Below, piece after piece: positions 20,071-29,194 of a stretch of DNA of 64,000 bases. The position numbers were made by a program, and so were the translations under genes. This DNA comes from Bradyrhizobium sp. ISRA430 (GTDB taxonomy: Bacteria; Pseudomonadota; Alphaproteobacteria; Rhizobiales; Xanthobacteraceae), in NCBI RefSeq assembly GCF_029909975.1, contig NZ_CP094516.1:558001-622000 (forward strand). The letters run 5' to 3'. How positions within the stretch are numbered: the stretch's first letter is position 1; every line of letters starts with the position of its first letter. The notes beneath the pieces are model-generated. The model saw only the letters and a program-made list of their open reading frames with translations, did not search any database and was not told the DNA's origin.

Positions 20071-21312
20071 TCAAGGCGCCTCGTCCGCGTCCTTCCGGAA
20101 CGGCCCGAGCTCGGCGAGCTCGCGGCCGGCTTCAGCGACATAGGCGCGCTCGCGCTTGAGATAGTCGTCGATGGCGCGGCGGAGGCCGGGATCGGCGATG
20201 AAGTGGGCGGAATGGGTCGTCCGCGGCAGGTAGCCGCGCGCGATCTTGTGCTCGCCCTGCGCGCCGGCCTCGACATGCGTGAGGCCGTGTTTGATCGCGA
20301 AATCGATGGCCTGATAGTAGCAGACCTCGAAATGCAGGAACGGATGATGCTCGACTGCTCCCCAGTTGCGGCCGAACAGCGTGTCCGCGCCGATGAAGTT
20401 GATCGCGCCCGCGATCCAGCGGTGATTGCGCCGGGCCATCACCAGCAGCACGTCGTCGCTCATAGTCTCGCCGATCAGCGAGAAGAATTCACGCGTCAGG
20501 TACGGCCGGCCCCATTTGCGCGAACCGGTCTCCATGTAGAACGCGAAGAACGCGTCCCAGGCATCCTCGGTGATCTCATTGCCCCTAAGCCAGTGGATGC
20601 TGACGCCGGCGGCGAGCGCATCGCGCCGCTCGCGCTTGATCGATTTGCGGTGGCGGGAGTTCAGCGTGCTGAGGAAATCATCGAACGTCGCGAACCCCTG
20701 GTTGTGCCAATGGAACTGCTGGTCGGTCCGCTGTAGGAAGCCGTGGCTTGCGAGCAGCTTCCACTCGGCCTCGCGCGCGAAGGTGACGTGCACCGAGGAG
20801 GCTTTGCTGACGCCGCACAGCGCCACCAGCCCGCTCGCCAGCGCCTCCGCAATGCGGCCGCGATCGACGCCGTCCCGGATCAGGAGCCGCGGTCCGGTCG
20901 CCGGCGTGAAGGGAACCGAAACCTGCAGCTTCGGATAATAGCGCCCGCCGGCGCGCTCATAGGCATCCGCCCAGCCGCGGTCGAAGACATACTCGCCCTG
21001 CGAATGCGATTTCAGATAGCAGGGCACGACGCCGGCGACGCGACCGTCGATCTTGGCCACGAGATGCCGCGGTCCCCAGCCGGTGCGCGGGGTCGCCGAA
21101 CCCGAATTCTCAACGGCGGAGAAAAACGCGTGTGAGACGAACGGGTTATAGGTGGGTTTTGAGAGAGCAGCGGAATCGCCTGAGAGCCCGGATGAGGTTC
21201 CCGGGCCAGACCCATTGCATCTCCCGCCCGGGTTGGCGCATGCGTCCCAGTCCTCCGGCGAGATTTCGCCAATGGATGGTACGGCCTCAAGCGTGATTTC
21301 GGATGATGCCAT
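20071..21312 (-). CDS. GNAT-like N-acyltransferase (DUF482, peptidogalycan-type)
   Basis: A 413-residue protein of the DUF482/BioF2-like GNAT family. Visible family features are NPFVSHAFFSAVENSGS near residue 45, the HRKSIKRERR basic stretch in the middle, and VEAGAQGEHKIARGYLP followed by THSAHF near residue 365. Members are annotated as peptidoglycan-synthesis related acyltransferases, but the reaction is not established. The start at 21312 (MASSEIT) is preferred; the open frame to 21426 has no homology. There is no signal peptide. Confidence 0.82.
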   Translation of the reverse strand: MASSEITLEAVPSIGEISPEDWDACANPGGRCNGSGPGTSSGLSGDSAALSKPTYNPFVSHAFFSAVENSGSATPRTGWGPRHLVAKIDGRVAGVVPCYLKSHSQGEYVFDRGWADAYERAGGRYYPKLQVSVPFTPATGPRLLIRDGVDRGRIAEALASGLVALCGVSKASSVHVTFAREAEWKLLASHGFLQRTDQQFHWHNQGFATFDDFLSTLNSRHRKSIKRERRDALAAGVSIHWLRGNEITEDAWDAFFAFYMETGSRKWGRPYLTREFFSLIGETMSDDVLLVMARRNHRWIAGAINFIGADTLFGRNWGAVEHHPFLHFEVCYYQAIDFAIKHGLTHVEAGAQGEHKIARGYLPRTTHSAHFIADPGLRRAIDDYLKRERAYVAEAGRELAELGPFRKDADEAP

Positions 21313-21431
21313 CGCGTGTCTTGAAAATCCCAAGCCCAAGATCGTGCATCGCAGCAGCGACTTCAAGGGGGCGGGAACTCGAGGGCTGCGAATGCAATGT
21401 CTCGCTATTCGCGCAGCCCCAACCAAGCGTC

Positions 21432-21452
21432 GTCCTGGCTGAAAGCCAGGAC
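21432..21452. repeat. Short hairpin repeat, GTCCTGGC type (copy a)
   Basis: GTCCTGGCT and AGCCAGGAC flank a GAA loop. The same stem recurs at 24873-24892 with a GAAA loop, so both look like remnants of one dispersed intergenic repeat family. Confidence 0.65.
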
Positions 21453-21488
21453 CGACTTTGGGGAGGCGCTCGCAATGGCAACGGGCCC

Positions 21489-22235
21489 TTACGGCACGAA
21501 CCCCTCAAAGATCATCTGATCCGCATATTGCCCGGCGCGCGCGCGCTGTTCGGGCGTGCGCACGGTCCAGCCGAGCAGGGCGCAGCCGAACACATTTCGC
21601 GCGATCCAGGGCGCGGGCGCGGGGAGGTGGTCGACCTTGAAGGCGACGAAATGCGGCTGGGTCTGAATGCCGTGGCGCAGATACAGCATGCTGTCGCGCT
21701 GCCCTTGCGTCAGGTAAGCCCAATACTCGTCCTCATAGGTCCGCTGCGCGACGATGCCGCGCGGGCGCGAGGGCAACAGCTCGCGCAGCGCCAGTACCTG
21801 GTCGGGATCGAAGGACATGCCGACGGCCGGACCGTCATAGGACGACAGCACCTCTGCCATCCGCTTCACCAGCTTGCGGTCACCGGCAAAATGGCTCTTC
21901 ACCTCGATCACCAGCGGCGCGCGGCCGGCGACGAGGGCGCAGAGATCGGCCAGCGACATCATCCGCTCGGACGTGTCCTTGAATGCGACGGCCTTCAGTT
22001 CCGCCGCGGTCTTCTTGATCAGCTCGCCGGTGGCCTCGGTGAGACGGCCGAGCGCATGGTCGTGATGCACCATGGCTTCGCCGTCGGCGCTGAGCTGGAT
22101 ATCGACCTCGATGGCGAAATTGCCCGCGATCGCCGCCTGCACCGCGCCCGGCATGTTCTCGACGACGCCGCGCGAGATGTCATGCAGGCCGCGATGCGCG
22201 ACCGGCCGCGCTGTCAGCCAATCCGGGGCTCGCAC
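21489..22235 (-). CDS. Glycerophosphodiester phosphodiesterase
   Basis: A 248-residue GDPD-family enzyme that cleaves glycerophosphodiesters to glycerol-3-phosphate and an alcohol. The TIM-barrel active site is readable: HRGLHD (residues 14-19), VEN, IEVDIQLSADG and MVHHD, supplying the two catalytic His and the metal-binding Glu/Asp. There is no signal peptide, so it is probably cytoplasmic. It follows the RidA gene on the same strand with an 18-base gap, indicating an operon. Confidence 0.92.
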   Translation of the reverse strand: MRAPDWLTARPVAHRGLHDISRGVVENMPGAVQAAIAGNFAIEVDIQLSADGEAMVHHDHALGRLTEATGELIKKTAAELKAVAFKDTSERMMSLADLCALVAGRAPLVIEVKSHFAGDRKLVKRMAEVLSSYDGPAVGMSFDPDQVLALRELLPSRPRGIVAQRTYEDEYWAYLTQGQRDSMLYLRHGIQTQPHFVAFKVDHLPAPAPWIARNVFGCALLGWTVRTPEQRARAGQYADQMIFEGFVP

Positions 22236-22253
22236 GCTGCTTGCTCCCTTACG

Positions 22254-22721
22254 TCAGGCGACCTCGAACAGGCCTTCGACCTCGACCGCCGCATCGGCAG
22301 GCAGGGAGGCGACGCCGACGGTGGTGCGGGCGTGGCGGCCCTTGTCACCGAACGCCGCGACCATCAGATCGGAGGCGCCGTTCAAAACCTTCGGTCCGTC
22401 GACGAAATCCGGCGCCGAGTTGATGAAGCCGCCGATGCGCACCACGCGCACAACCTTGTCGAGGTCGCCGAGGGCAGCCTTGACCTGGGCAAGCAGGTTG
22501 ATGGCGCAGCCGCGCGCGGCCGCCGCGCCCTGTTCGATCGTCACGCCGGCGCCGAGCTTGCCCTTGGCGATCAGCTTGCCGGCGGGGTCGAAGCAGACCT
22601 GGCCGGAGACGAACAGCAGGTTGCCGCTGCGCACAAACGGCACGTAGTTGGCCACGGGGGTGGGGGCCTCATGCAGCTTGATGCCCTGTTCCGCCAGTTT
22701 CTGTTCGACCGTGCCAGCCAT
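22254..22721 (-). CDS. RidA family protein (YjgF/YER057c/UK114)
   Basis: A 155-residue RidA-like protein; RidA deaminates reactive enamine/imine intermediates from PLP enzymes. The segment NLLFVSGQVCFDPAGKL and the C-terminal VGVASLPADAAVEVEGLFE are typical, though the canonical RidA Arg near the C-terminus is not evident, as in the longer YjgF-subgroup proteins. It precedes the GDPD gene by 18 bases. The start at 22721 excludes an unlikely extension to 22877. Confidence 0.9.
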   Translation of the reverse strand: MAGTVEQKLAEQGIKLHEAPTPVANYVPFVRSGNLLFVSGQVCFDPAGKLIAKGKLGAGVTIEQGAAAARGCAINLLAQVKAALGDLDKVVRVVRIGGFINSAPDFVDGPKVLNGASDLMVAAFGDKGRHARTTVGVASLPADAAVEVEGLFEVA

Positions 22722-22970
22722 GTTCGACCTCAATGTCCAAGTCCGAGAATTCATCCGCCCCGACGCTCTTGGCTTGCGGCCGGGCCGGGCCTGTTTCGCC
22801 CATTGCGCAGCCACATGCAAGCAAGCCGACGGGGCGGGTGGGCGATGCATTTTGTTGAGGCAGACCAGGAGGTTCAAGGCGAGGGCGCAACTTTACGTGA
22901 AACGGCCGCAGTTGCGACGCAATGGGACGGTCATTAAGCTGTCGAATCTGTATTTCCCCAGGGAATAGAC

Positions 22971-23816
22971 ATGGTGCACCTTTTCCGGACTTCGCTCGGT
23001 GTGATGGCGCTCGTGGCGGCCGCTTTCGGTCAGAGCAGCGGGGCACACGCCGCCGGCGGTTCATTCCTCGCGCACCAGGCGCTCTATGATCTGAGCCTCG
23101 TCAAATCGCGCTCGAACTCGGTCAACAGCGCGCGCGGCCGCATCCTCTACAATTTCACCGGCAATTCCTGCGAGGGCTACACCTCCGAGTTCCGTCAGGT
23201 CTCCGAGCTCGATAGCGGCGAGGGCAAGGTAACCCTCAGCGATCTCCGCTCCAATTCCTGGGAGGATTCGGCCGGCAAGAGCTACCACTTCAAGATCGAG
23301 ACGCGGATGAACGAGACCGAGGCCAGCAGGGTCGACGGTTCTGCGGAGCGCGATGGCGACCATATCAACGTCAAGCTGAAGCTGCCGGCGCCGAAGAGTT
23401 TTACCCTCGACGGCAAGATCGTGTTCCCGACCGAGCAGATCCAGCGCATCATCGCCGCTGCCAAGGACGGCAAGTCGCTGCTCGAGCTGTCCGTCTATGA
23501 CGGCTCCGACGACGGCCAGAAGGTCTACAACACGCTGACCGTCATCGGTCAGCCGATCCCCGCCGACCGCGTCACATCGTCCGACCCGTCGACCACGGAC
23601 GAGCACATGAAATCGCTCAAGCGCTGGCCGGTCACCGTGAGCTATTTCGACCGCGACGTTCAGCAGAAGGAAGGCGAGCAGACGCCGGTCTATGCGATGT
23701 CGTTCGAACTCTACGAGAACGGCGTCTCCCGCCAGCTCGTGCTCGACTACAACGATTTTGTGATTTCCGGCGCGCTCGGCAAGTTCGATGTGAAGGACAG
23801 CAAGCCGTGTAATTGA
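22971..23816 (+). CDS. eipB: EipB-family cell envelope integrity protein (DUF1849)
   Basis: A 281-residue periplasmic protein with a signal peptide ending near AHAAG. The DUF1849 fold follows, with the two conserved Cys at 67 (GNSCEGY) and 280 (penultimate region, KPCN), which form a disulfide in Brucella EipB. EipB is a beta-spiral protein needed for envelope integrity in Rhizobiales. It is divergent from ridA-gdpD and is followed by a palindromic repeat. Confidence 0.9.
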   Translation: MVHLFRTSLGVMALVAAAFGQSSGAHAAGGSFLAHQALYDLSLVKSRSNSVNSARGRILYNFTGNSCEGYTSEFRQVSELDSGEGKVTLSDLRSNSWEDSAGKSYHFKIETRMNETEASRVDGSAERDGDHINVKLKLPAPKSFTLDGKIVFPTEQIQRIIAAAKDGKSLLELSVYDGSDDGQKVYNTLTVIGQPIPADRVTSSDPSTTDEHMKSLKRWPVTVSYFDRDVQQKEGEQTPVYAMSFELYENGVSRQLVLDYNDFVISGALGKFDVKDSKPCN

Positions 23817-23840
23817 CGGCTTCAGCGTCCGCTCTTCCAC

Positions 23841-23921
23841 CGTCATTGCGAGCGCAGCGAAGCAATCCAGAATGCCACCCCGGACAGATTCCTGGATTGC
23901 TTCGCTGCGCTCGCAATGACG
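23841..23921. repeat. Palindromic intergenic repeat, family 1 (copy b)
   Basis: It begins CGTCATTGCGAGCGCAGCG and ends CGCTGCGCTCGCAATGACG, with inner GAAGCAATCCAG and CTGGATTGCTTC arms; a near-perfect long hairpin. It lies just past the eipB stop. Confidence 0.9.
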
Positions 23922-23996
23922 AATCCGATGGGCTAGCCCTCCGCACCATCACCCGCTACGCTCCCTCCCAACCACAAACCTCCGGGAGGCAGCACC

Positions 23997-24398
23997 ATGC
24001 CCAAGCTCGACCATCTCCGTCCCAGCGGCCTGCATCACAATCCGGCTTATTCCCACGTCGTCACGGCCTCCGGCGCGCGCACCATCTACATTTCCGGACA
24101 GGTCTCGGTTGACGAGGAGGGGCGCGTGGTCGGTGAGGGCGATCTCGCCGCGCAGACCACGCAGGTGATGCAGAATCTCGGCCTGGCGCTGAAGGCGGCC
24201 GGCGCGAGCTACGCCAACATCGTCAAGATCACGACCTTCGTCGTGAACTACAAGCCGGAGCTGCGTCCCATCATCGGCAAGGCCCGCTCGGTGTTCTTCG
24301 AAGGCATGGAGCCGCCCGCCAGCACTCTCGTCGGCGTCTCCGCACTCGCCGCGCCGGAATGGATGATCGAGATCGAGGCGGTGGCGGTTGCGGATTGA
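23997..24398 (+). CDS. RidA family protein
   Basis: A 133-residue protein of the RidA superfamily, shorter than the paralogue at 22254-22721 and on the opposite strand. Features include TIYISGQVSVDEEGRVV, the helical LGLALKAAGASYANIVKITTFV and the EPPASTLVGVSALAAPEWMIEIE segment. In active RidA the Arg comes just before this PAS/PAR-type motif; here it reads PPASTL, so deaminase activity is uncertain. SD GGGAGG precedes the ATG. Confidence 0.9.
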   Translation: MPKLDHLRPSGLHHNPAYSHVVTASGARTIYISGQVSVDEEGRVVGEGDLAAQTTQVMQNLGLALKAAGASYANIVKITTFVVNYKPELRPIIGKARSVFFEGMEPPASTLVGVSALAAPEWMIEIEAVAVAD

Positions 24399-24406
24399 AT
24401 CTCAGA

Positions 24407-24808
24407 CTACACGTGCTTCGACATCGCTTGCAGGACTGCCAAAGCTTCATCGGCCCTGTCGGTAGGCACGAACAGATGGTCGTGATAGAAGGCCGAAACC
24501 GCATTCACGCTGATGCCGGCTTCGGCCAGACAAGCAGTCATCGCCGCCAGGAACCCCACCGCGTCCAGTGCGGAATGAGCAGTCAAGGTGATCAGGCGCG
24601 AGGCGAACGCGTAGCGTAGTCCTGCGGCTTCGGCCTCTTCACGCCGGATCACGAGCGTGGTTCCTTCGCGCTCGCGGAACGTCAGCAGTGGATTGAGCGC
24701 CGCCGGAATGCTCTCGTTTGGCGGAATCGTGCAAAACACGAACGTGCCCGGCTGCATCTCCGGCTTCATGTCCCTCAGCAGCGCGTTGAGATCGCGTTCG
24801 CCTGTCAT
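24407..24808 (-). CDS. ACT domain-containing protein
   Basis: A 133-residue protein made of two ACT-type halves (DUF/ACT_7-like), with TFVFCTIPP near the N-terminus and ALDAVGFLAAMTACLAEAGISVNAV in the C-terminal half, the usual ACT helix for small-ligand binding. Such proteins are predicted amino-acid sensors; the ligand is unknown. It converges with the RidA gene with 8 bases between the stops. Start chosen at MTGERDLN; an upstream extension would run through a hairpin repeat. Confidence 0.82.
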   Translation of the reverse strand: MTGERDLNALLRDMKPEMQPGTFVFCTIPPNESIPAALNPLLTFREREGTTLVIRREEAEAAGLRYAFASRLITLTAHSALDAVGFLAAMTACLAEAGISVNAVSAFYHDHLFVPTDRADEALAVLQAMSKHV

Positions 24809-24872
24809 GGTTGTCAGCCTTTCACGAAATTCCGGCGGCAGGCCGTTCGAGCGCACCATGTTTCCCAATTTC

Positions 24873-24892
24873 GTCCTGGCGAAAGCCAGGAC
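24873..24892. repeat. Short hairpin repeat, GTCCTGGC type (copy b)
   Basis: GTCCTGGC and GCCAGGAC form a perfect stem with a GAAA tetraloop. It is the only structure I see in the 305 bases between the ACT-domain gene and the 51-residue gene at 25114. Confidence 0.7.
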
Positions 24893-25113
24893 AACACCGA
24901 GGGTGTGGTCGATGGCCTCGTGCACAACAAGCGCGTAGGACGAGGGTGCACCTTGCGAAACCCATCAGCGCCGCAACTGACAGAGTCCTCGCCAACATAC
25001 CTTTGTATATCTCTTCTATTCCTTCTCATACGATGCTCTTACGCTTGTACAATTGAGCGACGGCGGGCGATTCTTTCATTCTGAGCCCACTCGGGTCAGT
25101 GCGAGGAGGCTCA

Positions 25114-25269
25114 ATGAACGTGATCATTCGACAGCTCAACGGCTTGTGGCACCTCATCGTCGGGTCTTGCCAGATCCGAACTCCGTTCCTGGCGACCCAG
25201 GACCGGCATCTGGTCGTTCAGTATGCCCGCCGCGTCTATCCGGGCGCCAGGATCTTCGAACACGACTGA
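25114..25269 (+). CDS. Small hypothetical protein, 51 residues
   Basis: A short frame starts at ATG 25114 just after a near-perfect ribosome binding site GAGGAGG (25103-25109). The product opens MNVIIRQLNGLWHLIVG and closes with a basic stretch QYARRVYPGARIFEHD. Periodic aromatic and hydrophobic residues suggest a compact alpha/beta mini-domain of the kind seen in small rhizobial hypothetical proteins. It converges with dinB with 17 bases between the stops. No function can be assigned. Confidence 0.65.
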   Translation: MNVIIRQLNGLWHLIVGSCQIRTPFLATQDRHLVVQYARRVYPGARIFEHD

Positions 25270-25286
25270 CTTCAGCCGGGCTAAAG

Positions 25287-26576
25287 TCACTCCTGCGCCT
25301 TCTCGGGCCCGTCATACGCGATGCCGCGGATCACCGCGGCGTTGCCGAATTTCTTGCGCAAGCCGTCGATCGCGCGCTCGGCGTGCGCGGCGCGGCGGTC
25401 GAGCATATCGGTATCGTCGGCGGCCGAGCCGGTGCGCAGTGCGCTGACGCCGGCCCCCATCAGGCGGAACGCGGTGCCGTCGATCTCCTTGGCCAGCATC
25501 TCGCGGCAGATTGCGAAGATCTTTGCGGCGAGCTGCGTCGGCCCCGCGATCGACTGCGAGCGCGTGCGCTGGCGGAAATCGGCGGTCTTCAGCTTCAGCG
25601 TGACGGTGGTGCCGGCAAGCTCGCTGCCCTTCAGGCGCGACGACGTCTTCTCGCAGAGCCGCCACAGGATCCGCTCAAGCGTGGCGAAATCGCGGATGTC
25701 GGTCTCGAACGTGGTCTCGCTGGAGATCGTCTTGGCGCCGCGGTCCGGCTCGACGCGGCGGTCGTCGATGCCGCGCGCAAGCCGCCACAGCCTGCGGCCC
25801 TCGCTCGGAAACTGCCGCATCAGCTCGATCTCGTCCGCCTTCTGCAGATCGGCGATGTTGCGGAAGCCGCGCTGCGTCAGCCGCTCCTGGGTGGCCGGTC
25901 CAACGCCGAAGATGAAGCCCACCGGCTTCTCCGCCAGCATGATCCGCGCTTCGTCCCGGTCGAGCGCGGCAAAGCCGCGCGGCTTGTCGAGGTCGGAGGC
26001 GATCTTCGCCAGGAACTTGTTGCAGGACAGGCCGACCGAAACCGTGATGCCGATATCGCGCTCGACGTCCCGGGCGAAGCGCGCCAGAACCTTGGCCGGA
26101 ACCATGCCGTGAACCCGCTCGGTGCCGGAGAGGTCGAGGAAGGCTTCGTCGATCGAGAGCGGCTCGACCAGCGGCGTCAGCGCCTGCATGGCCTGGCGTA
26201 CCTCGCGGCCGACGCGGACATATTTGGCCATGTCGGGGCGGATCACGGTCGCATGCGGGCAGGCCTCCAGCGCCTTGAACATCGGCATGGCCGAGCGGAC
26301 GCCAAAGGTGCGCGCGATGTAGCAGGCGGCTGACACCACGCCGCGCTTTCCCCCGCCAATGATGACGGGCTTGTCGGCGATCTCAGGATTGTCGCGCTTC
26401 TCCACCGTCGCGTAGAAGGCGTCGCAGTCGATATGGGCGATCGTCAGCGTCGAAAGCGCGCGGTGGCGGACCAGGCGAGGGGAACCGCAAGTCCCACAGC
26501 GCCGCGCGCCCATGTCCAGATCGGCCAGACAATCCCGGCAGAAGCAGCGGGGCCCGGCCGCCTCTAGGCTGCTCAC
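25287..26576 (-). CDS. dinB: DNA polymerase IV (DinB) with N-terminal zinc ribbon
   Basis: A 429-residue Y-family translesion polymerase. The catalytic palm begins at IAHIDCDAFYATVEK (about residue 48), followed by the second acidic motif SIDEAFLDL and the thumb and little-finger domains. Before the palm there is a short C-x2-C...C-x2-C element (CFCRDC and CGTC, about residues 12-36) resembling a zinc ribbon, seen in many alphaproteobacterial DinB proteins but not in E. coli. Its start overlaps the stop of the DUF3572 gene by four bases. Confidence 0.93.
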   Translation of the reverse strand: MSSLEAAGPRCFCRDCLADLDMGARRCGTCGSPRLVRHRALSTLTIAHIDCDAFYATVEKRDNPEIADKPVIIGGGKRGVVSAACYIARTFGVRSAMPMFKALEACPHATVIRPDMAKYVRVGREVRQAMQALTPLVEPLSIDEAFLDLSGTERVHGMVPAKVLARFARDVERDIGITVSVGLSCNKFLAKIASDLDKPRGFAALDRDEARIMLAEKPVGFIFGVGPATQERLTQRGFRNIADLQKADEIELMRQFPSEGRRLWRLARGIDDRRVEPDRGAKTISSETTFETDIRDFATLERILWRLCEKTSSRLKGSELAGTTVTLKLKTADFRQRTRSQSIAGPTQLAAKIFAICREMLAKEIDGTAFRLMGAGVSALRTGSAADDTDMLDRRAAHAERAIDGLRKKFGNAAVIRGIAYDGPEKAQE

Positions 26577-26884
26577 GGCACGTCGCGCTCCCAGGACCGG
26601 TCGCCGAGCGCATCGCCCAGCACCTGCCGCGCTGCGGCAATATTGGTCGGATGCAGTTCCGAGGCGGCCGCGAAGGCCTTCACAGTCGCATCATCGCGCA
26701 GCACGAAATCGAGCACGCTGAGGAGGAAATTCGGGTCCGAGGCGGCGCTGCGGAGCGTCTCCGGGCCGACGCCTGTCTCGGCCAGGAACAGGCCCAGCCG
26801 CTCAGGCTCGCCCGCCACGAAAGAGAGCGCTTGAATTGCAACGATTTCAGCCACTTCGCGTGGGTTTTGAACTGGCTTTTTCAA
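26573..26884 (-). CDS. DUF3572 family protein
   Basis: A 103-residue all-helical protein matching DUF3572, a small family limited to alphaproteobacteria. The pattern AEIVAIQALSFVAGEPERLGLFLAET near the N-terminus is diagnostic. It lies directly upstream of dinB with an ATGA-type overlap, so the two are co-translated; a role in damage tolerance is only suggested by this coupling. Confidence 0.85.
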   Translation of the reverse strand: MKKPVQNPREVAEIVAIQALSFVAGEPERLGLFLAETGVGPETLRSAASDPNFLLSVLDFVLRDDATVKAFAAASELHPTNIAAARQVLGDALGDRSWERDVP

Positions 26885-27125
26885 TGGCCCGATTTGCCTT
26901 TCCGTTAACTTTCGGTCTCTAATTTGGAATCATCATGCCCGAGTCTCGTGCCTGAGTCTTGCGACCCCAGACAAGCAACTGGAAACCACATCGCAGAAAG
27001 TCGGCCCTCGGGTTTAACGAAACTAGAGCGAATCTGGGGCTAGTTTGATTCCAGTTTTTGAAGCGCCGATGAGAGGCGCCTGAGGCGTCATATGTATCGG
27101 TCTCCTTGCCAATCGGGAGGACGGG

Positions 27126-27491
27126 ATGGCTAAGACCGTCCTGATCGTGGAAGACAACGAGCTCAACATGAAGCTCTTCCGCGACCTGTTGGAGGCGCAC
27201 GGCTACCAGACGTCGGGCACCAGCAACGGGTACGAGGCGCTCGATCTCGTTCGCAAGATGCGGCCCGACCTCGTGCTCATGGACATCCAGTTGCCGCAGG
27301 TGTCGGGCCTGGAGGTGACGCGCTGGATCAAGGACGATCCGGAGCTGCGCACCATTCCCGTCGTCGCGGTCACGGCCTTCGCGATGAAGGGCGATGAAGA
27401 ACGCATCCGCGAGGGCGGCTGCGAAGCCTATTTGTCCAAGCCGATCGCTGTCGGCAAATTCATCGAGACGGTCCGGCGTTTCATCGGGTAG
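27126..27491 (+). CDS. divK: Single-domain response regulator DivK
   Basis: A 121-residue receiver domain with no output domain. The phosphoacceptor D53 (LVLMDIQLP), the acidic pair E9-D10 and K105 (YLSKPI) are present. Sequence and linkage to pleD identify DivK, the essential cell-cycle regulator that with PleC/DivJ and CckA controls CtrA activity. The pleD start is only 10 bases past the stop. Confidence 0.95.
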   Translation: MAKTVLIVEDNELNMKLFRDLLEAHGYQTSGTSNGYEALDLVRKMRPDLVLMDIQLPQVSGLEVTRWIKDDPELRTIPVVAVTAFAMKGDEERIREGGCEAYLSKPIAVGKFIETVRRFIG

Positions 27492-27501
27492 GGAGTGAAT
27501 T

Positions 27502-28875
27502 GTGTCCGCGCGTATCCTGGTCGTCGATGACGTCCCTGCCAACGTCAAATTGTTGGAGGCCCGCCTCTCTGCCGAATATTTCGACGTGATGACCGCCGCG
27601 AACGGCGCCGAGGCGCTGGCGATCTGTCGCCGCGCCGAGTGCGACATCATCCTGCTCGACGTGATGATGCCCGACATGGACGGTTTCGAGGTCTGCCGCC
27701 GGATCAAGACCGATCCGGCCACCCATCACATCCCGGTCGTCATGGTGACGGCGCTCGACAGCCCCGCCGACCGCATCCGCGGGCTGGAAGCCGGCGCCGA
27801 CGATTTCCTCACAAAACCCGTCTCCGACGTCGTGCTGATCGCGCGCGTGCGCTCGCTGACGCGGCTGAAGATGATGACGGACGAGCTGCGCATGCGTGCC
27901 ATCACCTCGCTCGAGATCGGCGTGCAGGCGCCTGAGCGTAGCGCGGTGGCCGACACCGGCAAGGGCGGCCGCATCCTGCTGGTCGACGACCGGCAGTCCT
28001 CCTATGAGCGGCTGGCGACGCTGCTCGCCGCCGAGCACACCGTCGATGTCGAACCCAGCCCGACGGAAGCGCTGTTCCATGCGGCCGAAGGCAATTACGA
28101 CTTGCTGATCGTCTCGCTCGATCTCAATAATTTCGATGGCCTGCGGCTATGCAGCCAGGCGCGCTCGCTGGAGCGCACGCGGCACGTGCCGATCCTCGCG
28201 ATTGCGGATGCCGATAACTCGACGCGGCTGCTCCGTGGCCTCGAGATCGGCGTCAACGACTATTTGTTGCGCCCCGTAGACAAGAACGAGCTCTTGGCAC
28301 GGGTGCGCACCCAGATCCGCCGCCGCCGCTACACCGATCACTTGCGCGACAACGTGCAGAACTCGATCGAGATGGCGATCACCGATGCGCTCACGGGCCT
28401 GCATAATCGCCGCTACATGGAGAGCCATCTGGCGACGCTCGCCGAGCAGGCCTCGACCCGCGGCAAGCCGCTCGCGCTGATGATCCTGGACATCGACTAT
28501 TTCAAGTCGATCAACGACAATTACGGCCACGATGCCGGCGACGACGTGCTGCGCGAGTTCGCCGTGCGCGTGCGCAAATCGATCCGCGGCATCGATCTCG
28601 CCTGCCGCTACGGTGGCGAGGAGTTCGTCATCGTTATGCCCGAGACCGATCTCCACGTCGCCGGCATGGTCGCCGAGCGCCTGCGCCGCTCGATCGCGGG
28701 CGAGCCGTTCGCGATCCACAAGGGCACCAAGCGCATCGAGGTCACGATCTCGATCGGGCTGACCACGCTGGAGAAGAAAGGCGAGGTGGTCGCCGATGTC
28801 CTCAAGCGCGCCGACACCGCGCTCTACCGCGCCAAGCACGACGGCCGCAACCGCGTGGTGTCGCAGGCGGCGTGA
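27502..28875 (+). CDS. pleD: PleD-type response regulator / diguanylate cyclase
   Basis: A 457-residue cell-cycle diguanylate cyclase. Two receiver domains come first (phosphoacceptor D53 in LLDVMMPDMD; the second, from about 155, lacks a usual Asp at this site and probably serves dimerisation), then a GGDEF domain from about 290. The active site is GGEEF (about 370) and the inhibitory I-site RGID lies five residues before it. It makes c-di-GMP from GTP at the cell pole. GTG start after a GGGAGTG site. It forms an operon with divK. Confidence 0.95.
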   Translation: MSARILVVDDVPANVKLLEARLSAEYFDVMTAANGAEALAICRRAECDIILLDVMMPDMDGFEVCRRIKTDPATHHIPVVMVTALDSPADRIRGLEAGADDFLTKPVSDVVLIARVRSLTRLKMMTDELRMRAITSLEIGVQAPERSAVADTGKGGRILLVDDRQSSYERLATLLAAEHTVDVEPSPTEALFHAAEGNYDLLIVSLDLNNFDGLRLCSQARSLERTRHVPILAIADADNSTRLLRGLEIGVNDYLLRPVDKNELLARVRTQIRRRRYTDHLRDNVQNSIEMAITDALTGLHNRRYMESHLATLAEQASTRGKPLALMILDIDYFKSINDNYGHDAGDDVLREFAVRVRKSIRGIDLACRYGGEEFVIVMPETDLHVAGMVAERLRRSIAGEPFAIHKGTKRIEVTISIGLTTLEKKGEVVADVLKRADTALYRAKHDGRNRVVSQAA

Positions 28876-29070
28876 GGCGGGGCGGCACAAAAAAGTGCGA
28901 AAACAACCCCATGCACAGTAGCCGACGCTAGTCGGATCAATGGCTTATGCGGGCAGCCAGCCGTTTGACACGTCGGGCAAAACACCGGCATTTTGCTATC
29001 ATCGCGCATTGGTTCCGACGCCGTAGCTCCGGGGAGGGGTGTGGTGCGAAGCTCTTTCCACAAGCTCCGC

Positions 29071-29172
29071 TGTCATTCCCCGCGTAGGCGGGGAATCCAG
29101 TACGCCGCGGCTTCTCCGTATCCCACGACGGTCTCTGGAATACTGGATCACCCGCTTTCGCGGGTGATGACA
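29071..29172. repeat. Palindromic intergenic repeat, family 3
   Basis: Outer ends TGTCATTCCCC and GTGATGACA frame several local hairpins, including CCCCGC-GTAG-GCGGGG and CCCGCTTTCGCGGG. It is the main content of the 319-base gap between pleD and the TetR gene; no gene is seen there. Confidence 0.75.
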
Positions 29173-29194
29173 CCGCACGATTCGGTAACAGCCG

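Noticed and set aside
27955..28330. A defect in the second receiver domain of PleD
   Set aside because: A degenerate second receiver without the phosphoacceptor is normal for PleD proteins.
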